This document shows, piece by piece, positions 32,690-42,840 of a stretch of DNA of 64,000 bases; within the stretch, counting starts at the first letter, position 1; each line of letters starts with the position of its first letter. The stretch comes from Panthera uncia (taxonomy: Eukaryota > Chordata > Mammalia > Carnivora > Felidae). The translations under genes were made by a program, and so were the position numbers. The stretch covers positions 76,793,041-76,857,040 of the forward strand of contig NC_064818.1 in NCBI RefSeq assembly GCF_023721935.1. Reading direction: 5' to 3'. The notes under the pieces are model-generated. The model was not told the origin of the DNA. It saw only the letters and a list, made by a program, of their open reading frames with translations, and ran no database searches.

Positions 32690-33080
32690 GAATTATTGTA
32701 ACAAACGACCCAACATTTCGGGGGCTTCACACAGTTCAACGTGTCACAGCCTAGTCAGGTTGTTGGTGGTGGTGGTGGCGGTGGTAGTGAAGCTCTTTGT
32801 TCTAAACAGTCATTCAGGGACCCAGGTTCCTTCCATCCTGTGGCTCCTCCCTGCTCTAAGTCCTTGGTATCTTCCCCCATTCAACCACTAGATGACGAAA
32901 CAGAGTGAGGACCATGAATGGGAGGTTTGTGATGCGCCATGTTGGACACGGCACGCATCACTTCCATTTACAACCCGCTAGCCAGACTTAGGCGCAGGAC
33001 ATCCTGGGAAATGTAGGCTGTGTTCTCAGGAAGACATGGATGTGAGAACCCTCTAGAGTGTCCGTCATTTCTGTTACAGG
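32690..33080 (-). mobile_element. Degenerate MaLR-like LTR, antisense
   Basis: The attgtaacaaacgacccaac start, agggacccaggttccttcca and aggacatcctgggaaatgta stretches resemble an old MaLR LTR in reverse. A (TGG)n tract at 32761-32788 interrupts it. The family is uncertain. Confidence 0.5.
32761..32788. repeat. (TGG)n trinucleotide tract
   Basis: About nine TGG-type units with one variant. Confidence 0.9.
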
Positions 33081-33520
33081 CAATGAGAAATACTGAAGAG
33101 CTTTGCTGAGATTTGATCACAGGATGAATAAGTTCCCACCATTGAAAAGATTTCCATGCTTACACTTCTGTGCCAGATTTAGAGTCCTGGAAGACAGTGC
33201 ACTTGGCCCAGCTTGGTCTCATGCCTACCCATTGGCCTAAGAGAGGGCAGGGCTCCTATCCTGATACTTCCCAGAGGGCACACAATGGGGAGAAGGGGAA
33301 ACACCCCAAAAGGAAGCACACCTGCCACATCCCATGAAATGTGGATGAAAGCAAGGGAGGACACGGGGGCCCACACATACCCCTCTGGCCACAGGTAGGA
33401 CCTGGAGTCCCTAAGTGAAAGAGTCCTGGTCTTTCAAGGCCAATCAAATGATCCGTTGATGGAAGAAGATTTAGAGGCGACAGGAGAAATGAGAAGGCCC
33501 CCCACTCTGTTTCCGTAGAG
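33081..33520. other. Unassigned sequence
   Basis: No repeat or gene recognised. Confidence 0.35.
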
Positions 33521-33522
33521 CA

Positions 33523-33730
33523 GGGGTTGGCAGACTGGCCTGCAGACTGATGCCCATTTCTACGAGGAAAGTTCCATTGGAACACAGCCATGCTCATTCA
33601 CTTACATATTGCCTGGGGCTGTTTTCACATTATAGCAGCAGAGCTGAGTAGGTGTGACAGTGACTGCACAGCTCGCCAAGCCTAAGGTATTTACTCTCCA
33701 GCTCTTTAAGGAAAATAGCTTGTCAACCTC
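33523..33730 (+). mobile_element. hAT-type non-autonomous DNA transposon
   Basis: Starts caggggttggcagactggcc and has ttccattggaacacagccat, cagcagagctgagtaggtgt, cctaaggtatttactctcca. It ends with the near-inverted ttgtcaacctctcccac. This is a well-known mammalian hAT-type family whose exact Repbase name I do not assign. Confidence 0.75.
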
Positions 33731-33739
33731 TCCCACAGG

Positions 33740-34205
33740 GCAGGTGATGGGATGGACTGAAGGGAGCCCCAAAGTCCTGGACACTCCTCTCATTGAAAAG
33801 TGGGTCTCCCTCCCTCCCTTGGCTCTGGGATGCTGGAAGTGATGCTCCGTCAGTGTCGGAGACTTTCAAAGACTGTCTCCAGCACCGCTTCCTAGATCTT
33901 AGAGCCCTGAGCCACCGTGTGAGAAATCTACCTGCTGGAAGAACACAGGGGCAGAGAGAGGGCCCCAGGGAGCCCAGCCTCCCCGTTGACCCCACCGAGC
34001 TACCAAGCATGAGAAGCCATCTTGGACCCTCCAAGACCACACTAGCCACCGAACGAGTGTCACAGAGCGACCCCAGTCAATGCCACCTGGAACAGAAGGT
34101 GCCCCCAGCCGATCCGGCACCAAAGGTCTGATCCATGAAACCATGAGATGTGACACAGTGGTAGTTGCTTTAGGTCACTAGGGCTTGCTGTTTGTTCAGC
34201 CGCGT
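33740..34205 (+). mobile_element. MLT1-like MaLR LTR, sense
   Basis: The gctggaagtgatgctccgtc, cgtgtgagaaatctacctgc, agaagccatcttggaccctc stretches and the end agttgctttaggtcactagg follow MLT1-type LTRs. Its middle (33888-34078) recurs inverted at 34734-34924. Confidence 0.6.
33888..34078 (+). repeat. Left arm of 191-bp inverted duplication
   Basis: Aligned base by base with the reverse complement of 34734-34924: equal length, two substitutions, no indels (about 99% identity). Confidence 0.96.
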
Positions 34206-34733
34206 TAGAGACTCAGGACTGGAAGGAACAGTAAAGACCACGCTGACACATCCCTCATCACGTGTACGACCTGGAAGAGGTGAAAGGGAGGTAGAGGGCG
34301 ATGGAGATAACTGAGTCACACCACGGGGACTCTGGGACCTCGGAGATGAACTCTGGACCCAACCCACTTCCCAAACGTTGAAAGCAGAGGGAAGCGAGCT
34401 GCTCCTCAAGAAAGCTGGTGAAACACACGGCATGTTCCCTGAGGCTGCGGCCCCAGGGATCCCCTGGCCACTCCTCTGATGCACGCCGGGCACCATAGTA
34501 GCACCGACGGTTAGGGTCACAGGGGCGTAGAAAAGAACAAGGGGAGGAAGGGGATTTAGAGAAGCCGTAGATAGAGAAGACAAAGAAGACCCACATCTAC
34601 ATAACTGCTCTGTAGAGAAGAGAACAGTTCTTGTCTCATCTCTCTGACCTGACAGGAAAAGCTCTCTCCACTTTGGAGGACCCACGCAATTACACTGGGC
34701 AGCCGTGCTCCCCAGAGAGTCCAGAGTAATCGG
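34206..34733. other. Spacer between inverted arms, unassigned
   Basis: No repeat recognised beyond the LTR end. A 171-codon frame on the minus strand is unsupported. Confidence 0.4.
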
Positions 34734-34924
34734 GACTGGGGTCGCTCTGTGACACTCGTTCGGTGGCTAGTGTGGTCTTGGAGGGTCCAAGATGGCTTCT
34801 CATGCTTGGTAGTTCGGTGGGGACAACGGGGAGGCTGGGCTCCCTGGGGCCCTCTCTCTGCCCCTGTGTTCTTCCAGCAGGTAGATTTCTCACACGGTGG
34901 CTCAGGGCTCTAAGATCTAGGAAG
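34734..34924 (-). repeat. Right arm of 191-bp inverted duplication
   Basis: A solitary inverted piece of the LTR at 33740-34205. No LTR sequence continues beyond either end, so it is a copied segment and not a second LTR insertion. Confidence 0.95.
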
Positions 34925-35430
34925 AGTCTTTCCTTAATTTCCAAGTCCTTAATGCAACCCACTTACTTGCGTGTGAAGTAACATATTCACAGGTGCTGGG
35001 GATCAGGATGTGGACGTCTTTGGCGGGGTCCGTATGCTGCCTACCCTAGTTAGCGAGAGTTATTCCCCGGAATCAGGATTTGGGGCCATTTTTATCTTCT
35101 TTAAGATTTCACGATGACTGCATTATCATTTTGACAATAAAATACAGATAATTGTTTGAAAGACAAAGCAACTTCCATGCCTCTCTTGGGTCTGGCTAAA
35201 TTTCCCCCAATGGGAGCCTGCACCCAAATAAAATACCCATGACCAGCGAGTTCCTGTCCACATGCCCCAGAACACTGGTCGCTGGGTAGTGTTTCTCAGT
35301 CCCCATTTCTCTGGGTGTATCAGAGGACATCTGGACCATACAGCCCCCACACAAGAAAATCTGGATTCTGGGAAGGTGCATGGACATCACAGCAGTAGTC
35401 ACCAGCTTCTGGGAAGAACCGACTCTGGGT
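34925..35430. other. Unassigned sequence
   Basis: No repeat or gene recognised. Confidence 0.35.
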
Positions 35431-35431
35431 G

Positions 35432-35570
35432 GGGTACTTTCCCTGCCTGGTCACACTTGACCTTCATTACGGTCGTAATAAAGGGTGGGTTCTGTCATTA
35501 CCAATTTTACAGAAGCTCAAAGAGGCTAAACAGCTGGCCTGAGAGCTGAGGTCAGGTAGCTGCAGCCCAT
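35432..35570 (-). mobile_element. MIR fragment, antisense
   Basis: The cattaccaattttacagaag, ctcaaagaggctaaacagct and gctgaggtcaggtagctgc stretches match MIR in reverse. Confidence 0.6.
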
Positions 35571-35612
35571 CCCCAAGGGCAGGGGGAGGGGATGGCTGCC
35601 CCCATCTATTGC

Positions 35613-35700
35613 CACGGTGCAGAAAGAGACCAGCCCCCACTTGGAAGGGTTTGGGACACTGGTCGCCAAAGTGACCGATGTCTGCAAAGCTCCTCCGGGA
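35613..35700. repeat. Unnamed repeat, copy A
   Basis: The run cggtgcagaaagagaccagc, ccactggtcgccaaagtgac-like blocks and ccgatgtctgc aligns with 38235-38315 (roughly three quarters identical by eye). Confidence 0.6.
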
Positions 35701-36510
35701 CCTTACTGATCGTCACCACTATGTTGGCCATAGAAACCCGGATACAGACATTTTTCTGGCTGTCTTTCCTCCTTTCCCTCCAGTGTTAGTGGAAGGCAGG
35801 GACAGGATCTCCTTCACAGGGGCTCTGGATGCCTCCCCCCCACCCCCCCAGCTCCTCTGGAACTTGACCCTTTGGCAGAAGCCCTCTTGACTTTGCCTGA
35901 CTCCCTTTCCTTCTTGCTATTGAAGATACACCAGTTCAGGCCTCTTTCACCTGACAAGCAATCCCTCCTAGGCCTGGGTTCCCAGTTAGCACCCTTTCTC
36001 ATTTTCCTCTTCTCTCAGCTCTAGATGAGAGAAGCTCTAGATACGTGGGTATCTGCCCGCCCCTGAGTTTTCCACAGGCATCTTAATCCCATCTCCAAAC
36101 CGACCTGCCTCTCTAGCCTTTCCCTGGGGCCCCTGCAATCTGTCTTCTCTTCCTATATTCCCACTCTTGGATACCACCTCCGGAAGCAGAGCCACCCAAT
36201 GCAGAAACCCTTCCGGGTCCTCCCCCAAGCTGTCCCCCGTCCTGTGGATCCCATGCCCAGGGCGTTTTCAAGTCCATCCACGTTCTCCTGTCTCCATGGC
36301 CACCCCCAGTCATGGCTTCCATCATTTCCCGGTGTCCTTGTCAACTGCAACTCTACCTTCCTGCCCCCCCCAACCCAACCTTGGCCACTCCGTTCTCCAA
36401 CTTTATCCTCCAATGAGCTCACATTTCCTGAAGTCTCCTGGAAAGATTCTGGCGTCATTGGTCTTCTCTTTAACTGGCGTGTCCAGTCTGTCAGCCCAAA
36501 CACACACATT
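35701..36510. other. Pyrimidine-leaning unique sequence
   Basis: CT/CC-rich text with no assigned element. Possibly an old L2 or other repeat from 36050 on, but not firmly recognised. Confidence 0.35.
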
Positions 36511-36512
36511 CA

Positions 36513-36549
36513 TAGATCGATGATAGGTAGGTAGGTAGATAGATAGATT
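36513..36549. repeat. (TAGG)/(TAGA)n tetranucleotide repeat
   Basis: gataggtaggtaggtagata and on, about nine units. Confidence 0.9.
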
Positions 36550-36674
36550 GGATATCTATATCTTGTCCCTCTTTCTCTCTGACACTTAACCCCCTGCTCT
36601 CGGGCTCATTTTTCTTCACCACCCCCCCCCCTTTGTCTCTCTTGCCTCCTTAGCTTTGGTGTCCCTCCCCTCTG

Positions 36675-36830
36675 CCCCATAGCACCTTGAACTTCTTCTC
36701 CTGCCAGGAGACATGCTGACCTATAACCGTCTGTGCATCTGTCCTTCCTGCTGAACTGTAACCTCCTTGAGATAGAGGACAATGTCTTATTCATCAAGCT
36801 TTAGAGGTCTGCAGGTTTGGTGAGTCAAAT
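36675..36830 (+). mobile_element. L2-like 3' fragment, sense
   Basis: The gaactgtaacctccttgaga, tagaggacaatgtcttattc order matches the L2 3' end. Confidence 0.6.
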
Positions 36831-36929
36831 GTGAAAGCAGGACATACTCCCTGACCTGGTCCCTCAGCCCCTTCTCGTCGTGCCCCCCTTCTCATCTCCG
36901 AGGACAGAACGCCCCCCCCATCTGCCAAT

Positions 36930-37025
36930 CTTCCTCTGCACCGCGTGTTGAGCACAGCACCAGGTGATACCATCGCAAGTCTCTTTCTACAGGGGGGAAA
37001 CTGAGGCCCGGGGGCCTTCAATGAG
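36930..37025 (-). mobile_element. MIR remnant, antisense
   Basis: The cgcgtgttgagcacagcacc and ggggaaactgaggcccgggg stretches fit reversed MIR. Confidence 0.5.
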
Positions 37026-37039
37026 TCCTGCACATAAAG

Positions 37040-37160
37040 CAGGCAGAGCATGCATGTGAGAGCGTGTGTGGGAGCATGGGCACATGTGAGTGTGTGAGAG
37101 CGTGTGCAGGCATGCGTGATCACGTGTGCGCGTTCACGCGTGGACACACCCACACGCGCC
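37040..37160. repeat. GT/GC-rich alternating purine-pyrimidine tract
   Basis: Imperfect tgtgtg/gagcgtg repeats pass into cacgtgtgcgcgttcacgcg and then cacacc. The second half is nearly the complement of the first, so the tract is Z-DNA-prone and partly self-complementary. Confidence 0.75.
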
Positions 37161-37830
37161 TCCTACATTTCAGCAGTGTGTGGACCACCTGTGGAGCCCA
37201 TAGCGAGGAGAGGGGTCTTGTCTGTGTCACCACGCTCCAGACACGCAAGGCCTCTGCTTGGGATCCATCCAGTAACAGAAGATGTACATGTAGCAGGAGC
37301 ATGGGGTCGGGGGTGGCCGGGGGCTGGGAGAGGGGCCTCCAGGGGGCGTCTCAGGGAGGATCTCATCTGGGGATACGTTGAAATTTCACCATCGGAAACG
37401 CTGCTTATATCTGCCCCAGGGCCCTGACCTTGCCTGACCTTGCATGGGAGTCAGAGGTCAAGGTACATACAATCCCATCCCCACCCCTCCCCTTATTCGC
37501 GTCACTGCCTCCTGTCCAGGAAGTCCCCGGGGCAAGGCCTCCAAGGCCTCGGTCAACAGCAAGACAGCCACTGGGGGGAGCCCTTGAGCCATAAACAGCC
37601 AATGTTTGTTCGCGGAAGGATCTGTAGCTGAGGGGCGAGTTTGTGACCCTTGAAGAAACTAGATGCCTTAATATGTATCAGTTTGTGGTTCTGTTGTGTC
37701 CCACGAGCAGTGGGACTTTGCCACTATTCTTTCAAACGTGCTGCGGCTTCTAACAAGCCACCTGTGACCTTGAGCTTGCGTGTGGCAGAATTGGGAAGGC
37801 CCAGCTCGCCTTCACCTGTAGAGGACCCGG
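37161..37830. other. Unassigned sequence
   Basis: No repeat or gene recognised. Short CpG-containing open frames only. Confidence 0.35.
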
Positions 37831-37930
37831 GCTGTAACCTCAGCAGGTGGAGCCCAGCTCTGCCTGCGTGGAATTGCTGTGTGATTTTGAGCAAGCCCCT
37901 TGCCCTCTCTCTGAGCTCCAGGGTCCTGAT
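37830..37930 (+). mobile_element. MIR fragment, sense
   Basis: The ctgtgtgattttgagcaagc core and ccttgccctctctctgagct match MIR. Confidence 0.65.
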
Positions 37931-38234
37931 ACCAGTCAGGATTCTCGGGTAGAAATGACAGAACGAGGCGTAGGTGAAGCTGCTGGGCGGCCTACACAAT
38001 TCCGAAGAAGGCAGAGACCTGGGCAAAACAAGAAACGGGAAACTAAGGAGGCTGAGAGCTCAGGACCCAGCTGGGTCACCCCCAGCCCCGGTTGCCTTGA
38101 ACCCACCAGCCCCGCTGGGAGACTCTGGTTCTGTCACTGCTGCCCACTGTCCCTGGCATCTGTATATCCCTTCCCAGCATAGGTCACATGGCGATGGTCC
38201 CTCTGGCCAATGATGTCTGCTTCCTCCTATCTCC

Positions 38235-38315
38235 ACAGTGCAGAAAGGGACCAGCCCCCAACAGGAAGAGCTGGGGATACTGGTAGCTAAAAGCGACCAA
38301 TATTTGCCCCACGTC
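38235..38315. repeat. Unnamed repeat, copy B
   Basis: The agtgcagaaagggaccagcc, ggggatactggtagctaaaa and gcgaccaatatttgc stretches align with copy A at 35613-35700 in the same orientation. Confidence 0.6.
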
Positions 38316-38409
38316 GTATCCATATTGCAAGTGGCTGGGTTGGCTGAGTTCTGGCACCCCGAAATAGTAACCCCAGCAATCCCAAACACCATGTGGCACC
38401 TCCCACGGA

Positions 38410-38625
38410 CCCGGCATTACTCAAAGTGCCTTATGCATGTACGTTCACTGGACCCTCACAATTCTACAAGACGGATTCTATTACCATCCTCGTTTTACAG
38501 ATGAGGAAACTGAGGCAGGCTGACTTTAAAGAATTCGCCTAAGATCATACAGCTTGTAAGAAGGGGAGCATGAATTTGAACCCAGGGAGTGTGGTTCTCT
38601 TAACCCCGTGCTCGGCTGCGGTGCT
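38410..38625 (-). mobile_element. MIR, near full length, antisense
   Basis: The catgtacgttcactggaccc, ttacagatgaggaaactgag, aagatcatacagcttgtaag and cttaaccccgtgctcggctg stretches cover nearly the whole MIR in reverse. It is the best MIR in the window. Confidence 0.88.
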
Positions 38626-40180
38626 GGACATTCTGTTTAGGTGCCTCCACTGACTCCCACGACCCAGGAAAAGAACAAAATGACAAACACACATCAGCCT
38701 CGAGTGTCTCTGCTTTTCTAAGCCTTTCTTGTCTCTCCGTTTTAATGACAAAACCACTTTTCTGTCTAAAGAGCTCATCTTTAGGCGAAAGTTTTCTTAT
38801 TTTGCTGCGGGGAAGTCAGTAAATGTTATAGAAACCACAACCTGAATCAGGAGTAAGGGATGGAATACATTTCTCTGTTAGACATTAAATCCAGAAGTCC
38901 CGAAGGTGAGAAAAACACCTGCTTGGTTTTCGAACGCTCGCCCCGGATTCTCTGCCAGGCTCCCAGTGTTCAAAAGGCAGGAAGTCGGTGTCTTTGCACA
39001 GAACGACCGCCAGAGGGCAGACCGTGCCTTGACGCGGCTACGTCAAGTTTCCCCTTGAGAGACGACGAATCTACAAGTCGGCTTTTTCCAGAGCAGGCTG
39101 TTTGCAAAACAGCCAGGAGGTGTGGCTCCAGGGACTAGGATTGTATTTTTATCCGCTGCTCCTTTTCAGCAATCTGGCAGAAGTCTCTCAGGCACACAAA
39201 GGAAGCGCCTGCCTCCTGCAAAGCGTTGGAGGGCATTGGCTGGGAGAGGTGGGGGACCCCAGCTCCGAAGTATTGTTGCTAACCCTACCCCGCGCCCCCC
39301 ACCCCCCCAGGAGGAATTGATCTCTGCCCTCCTCCTCCTCCAGCCCCCGTGTGACTTCAGTTTTGCCTCTGGCCAGAGCCTGATGCCTCTGCCCTGCTTT
39401 TCAACGTGGCCGGAGGAGCTGACTCAGGGCACATGGCCACTTCCCCGCTGCAGCCAGTCTATCGGCCAACAGAGGCCTGGCTCAGAACCCCTCAATACAC
39501 CAAGTTCCAGGGCCAGACGGAGCCCTGCAAAAAGGAGGGACGTACACTCCCCAGGTGAAGACGAGCCCGGGGCTAGAATTCCATGCGGGGGGCTCTGGCG
39601 CCTCCAGGGGGCGCTCCAGGCAGCGGCGTGCTCCGTCCTCCGAGGACAAAGCTCCTCTCCCTCAATGCCTGGCTCCCGAGACCCCCCGCCCGGGCAGCAC
39701 AGTCCCACCGAGAGGACCCCAGAGCCCCAGGGAAGAGGACGCCTTAACCAATGTGGTTCCTGTGGGCCCACCTTTTGTTTCGTTTACCCGCCACCTACTT
39801 GGAAGAGACACCTCCTCCGAGAAGCCCTCTCTGACTCCCTTCCTCCTTTGAGGCAAAACCACCATGTCTGAGTCCTCTGGGATCCGCCCCCGCCAGTCTC
39901 CCCGCGGCCAGATCCCTTCGGTGGCTCCCACCCTGCCCATGGCTACACCTTGACCTGCCCGCCCCACCCCGGTAGCCCAACCACAAGGGGCTCTGCCCTG
40001 TTCTCACACTGTGTGGCCGTGACTTCTTTTCTAATGCAGATAATGTTCTGACTTATCTGTTTGTCGCCTTGCCTTTTTGTGCCTCGGTTCGAGGACCTTT
40101 TTTCCTTTCCTGCACCGTTAGCGGGGCCACGATCCCTGTTGTCCAGCCTATTGGTTTCCCCTGTGTTTGCGCGGGGCACT
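38626..40180. other. Repeat-poor, partly GC-rich region
   Basis: The 249-codon frame at 39122-39871 (+) is not recognisable: it is Pro/Arg/Ser-rich, lies in GC-rich DNA and overlaps equally open antisense frames. A weak L2-like piece (gagaagccctctctgactcc) lies near 39818. No gene called. Confidence 0.4.
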
Positions 40181-40518
40181 TTGTACAGACGTTAGTGGAA
40201 TTTGTCAACCTTTTCCTTTGTGATTTCTTCCAGAGCCTCAACGTTTAGGAAAAAAGTCACTCCTCTGAGGAAGCTATAAACATTTAATTTTGGCACCTCT
40301 TCTATGACTCAATTTTTGCACTTAATTCTTTTTTGGAATTTTTGGAAGTCGTGTTGGAGATGTGACTCTGGATATTTGGTCATTTTTATCAGATTGCTAA
40401 TCAGTGGTCTCAGGGTTTCGTGTGACTGCTTCGCCGTCGGCTGTTTAACCATGCTTTTTTCCACCTGGGAATGGATGGATGGAAGGGTGCTGTGTGCACA
40501 TCCTTCAATGGTCCACGC

Positions 40519-40556
<38 letters not shown>

Positions 40557-41130
40557 ACAAACGCCCTACCGTTTTCGTTGTATAAAGAGGATTCTGTTAG
40601 ATTCGCTATTACCCGACTTGCTCTCCTCACTCAACCCTGTGTCTTGGAGGTTTTTCCATGCTGTGCACGGAGGCCCGGTCCATTTGTTCGTGCCACACAC
40701 TATGCCTTAGGGCAGATGTGACATATTTTATTTAAGCAACCCCCTGTTGATAAACCATTGGGTTGTTTCCAATGCCTCACTATTATAAACAATGAAGCGA
40801 TGAACATCTTTGTCATACATATCTTTGAAGGCATGTGAAGCATTGGAAACAGATTTCTAGAGGTGGAAATGTTAGTTCTGGACTTTTGATAGGTATCCGT
40901 GATCACATTCTCCTCTACAACCCAGCACCCACTTCACTCCCATGACAACGTACAAACGTGCCTCTTTCCCCACACCCATGCTAACACTTGATATTCTCCT
41001 TCTTTTAAATTCCTGATTACATCATGGGTGAAAATAATCTCTCATTGTTGTCTTAAGATGTGCTTCATTGATTACCATCGACTGTTACTGAATTTCCCCT
41101 TAGGTGAATTGCCCCTGTTGAATGACTAGA
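40180..41130 (-). mobile_element. Old L1 3' region and ORF2 C-terminus, antisense
   Basis: The minus strand at 40700-40800 encodes a decayed but clear piece of the L1 ORF2 C-terminus (MFIASLFIIVRHWKQPN). Plus-strand text such as gataaaccattgggttgttt and catgctaacacttgatattc is the antisense hallmark of this region. A (CA)n sits at 40523-40552. Confidence 0.78.
40523..40552. repeat. (AC)n microsatellite
   Basis: Fifteen AC units. Confidence 0.96.
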
Positions 41131-41856
41131 CAGAAATGAACGGAACATCAAGTTCTCGGCAGACGTGGGGCATGGTGAGCGTGAGAAGAAGGAGGAGAGC
41201 AGACGAGACTCGTCTCACTAGGGGGGGAATGGACGAGGCAACAAGGATCGATCACAGGGACCACCCTACCATTCAGATCCTGGCGGACAGGACTGAGCAG
41301 AGCGCAATGCTATGGGTGATGGACAGGTGGAACCAGCCAAGGAGCACTTCTCGGGGCTGACATTTAAGGCAGTGTAAGTTGTACCCTGACCACAGGTATC
41401 CTGCCAGTGGGGTCCGGGTGGGACTGGACTCCAGCCAGAAGTCGGCTTGTAGAGCTGTGTCTCCTGGCCCAGGGGCTCTCAGTTCAGAGGAAGCTGAGAC
41501 TTTTGCAGTTCATCTGCCTACGGGGTGATGCTTTTTTTCTAATTCGTGCAAAGGCTCTTTATGTACAAATGATGGCTCTGGGACATCAGCAGGTGAACGC
41601 ATCCTTTGGGCTACCTCTGAGGCCCATTGTCAATCGGCTGCATCTGCCACTGGAGGTCCATGCGGTCAGGGAACAGGTAGATAAGGGCCACGGGGCAAAG
41701 AGGACCTCCCAGGCTGCCTTTTACCTCTGCCGAACCACCCCACTTTCAGTGGAATACTGAGGCACCTGCATTCCAACTTGTAAATTCCCCATCCAGGCCC
41801 GAGTTCTCATTTTCCCCAGTGTTGGAAACAGATAGCGCAAACTATAGAGAAATGCA
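41131..41856. other. Unassigned sequence
   Basis: A 117-codon frame (41407-41760 +) was examined and resembles no known protein. A short L1-like stretch (gcaaaggctctttatgtac) lies near 41547. Confidence 0.35.
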
Positions 41857-41865
41857 TAGACTGGG

Positions 41866-42098
41866 AAATTTTTTTTTAATTTTTAAAAATGTTTATTTAT
41901 TTTCAAGAGAGAGAGAAAGAGAGACACAGAGTGTGAGTGGGGGAGGGGCAGAGAAAGAGGGAAACACACAATCTAAAGCAGGCTCCAGGCTCTGTGCTGT
42001 CAGCTCAGAGCCTGACACGGGACTTGAACTCACGAACCGTGAGATCATGACCTGAGCCGAAGTCGGTCACTTGACCAACTGAGCCACTCAGGTGCCCC
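41866..42098 (-). mobile_element. CanSINE, antisense, with TSD
   Basis: Full-length copy. The TSD tagactggg is exact (41857-41865 / 42099-42107). Confidence 0.95.
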
Positions 42099-42107
42099 TA
42101 GACTGGG

Positions 42108-42840
42108 CGAATCTTGAACAATTTGGGGTGGAACAGTTACATGAATCACCAAGCACCTGGGCATTCTGAGACCGAGCTCTTGCTTGGCCTTGAACTTCAA
42201 TAGCACCTTTTATGTCCTGCAGCCAATTTTAGCTACCTTCATTTCCTGGCTTGAGCTTCCAACATTTCTCAAAGACACTGAAAAAGGATTCCTTCCTCTT
42301 GCATGCTTCAGAGAGGTACCCATATTTTATCTCACTCGTGCTTATTTATTTTCTGGAATACAAAGAGAGAAAACCAGAACAAATCATGTTCCTATGAGTA
42401 TGGAGGAACAACTTCATAAAGATGATTGTTTGGGAAATTCAGATTGTTAGTGGCTTAGAGCCATGTGGAAGGATGCCGTGGGAGATATAATGCTTTTACT
42501 ATGATAATCAATTCCATTGTTTCCCCCTGGAAAAGTGTAAATAATTCACCTCTGTGAAAACTTAGGAACAGAATGTTAAGGGCTTGTGGCTTCCCCAAAT
42601 TCACAATATGGTTTTATCCCAGACATTTAAGGGATGGACTGAGAGCATTTGGGGGAGTATTCAGCTGGCAGCAGGATTAGCATAATGAGCCGGGACCCCG
42701 GGCTCAGCAACGTGGACCACAGACTGGCCCGTGGCACTGATACACTGATGCATTCGGACAAGACTCTTCCTCCCTCTGGATCCTGATTGCCTTACTCTAA
42801 AAATGATAGACACAACACTTCTAGTTGTGATGGAGAATAG
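42108..42840. other. AT-rich unique block
   Basis: No recognised repeat in 42110-42700. Mixed AT-rich composition, no coding homology. Candidate conserved non-coding sequence. Confidence 0.35.

Noticed and set aside
39122..39871. 249-codon open frame (+)
   Set aside because: Same reasons: GC-rich, antisense frames equally open, no recognisable domain.
41407..41760. 117-codon frame (+)
   Set aside because: No recognised protein family, and the neighbouring sequence includes L1-like text.
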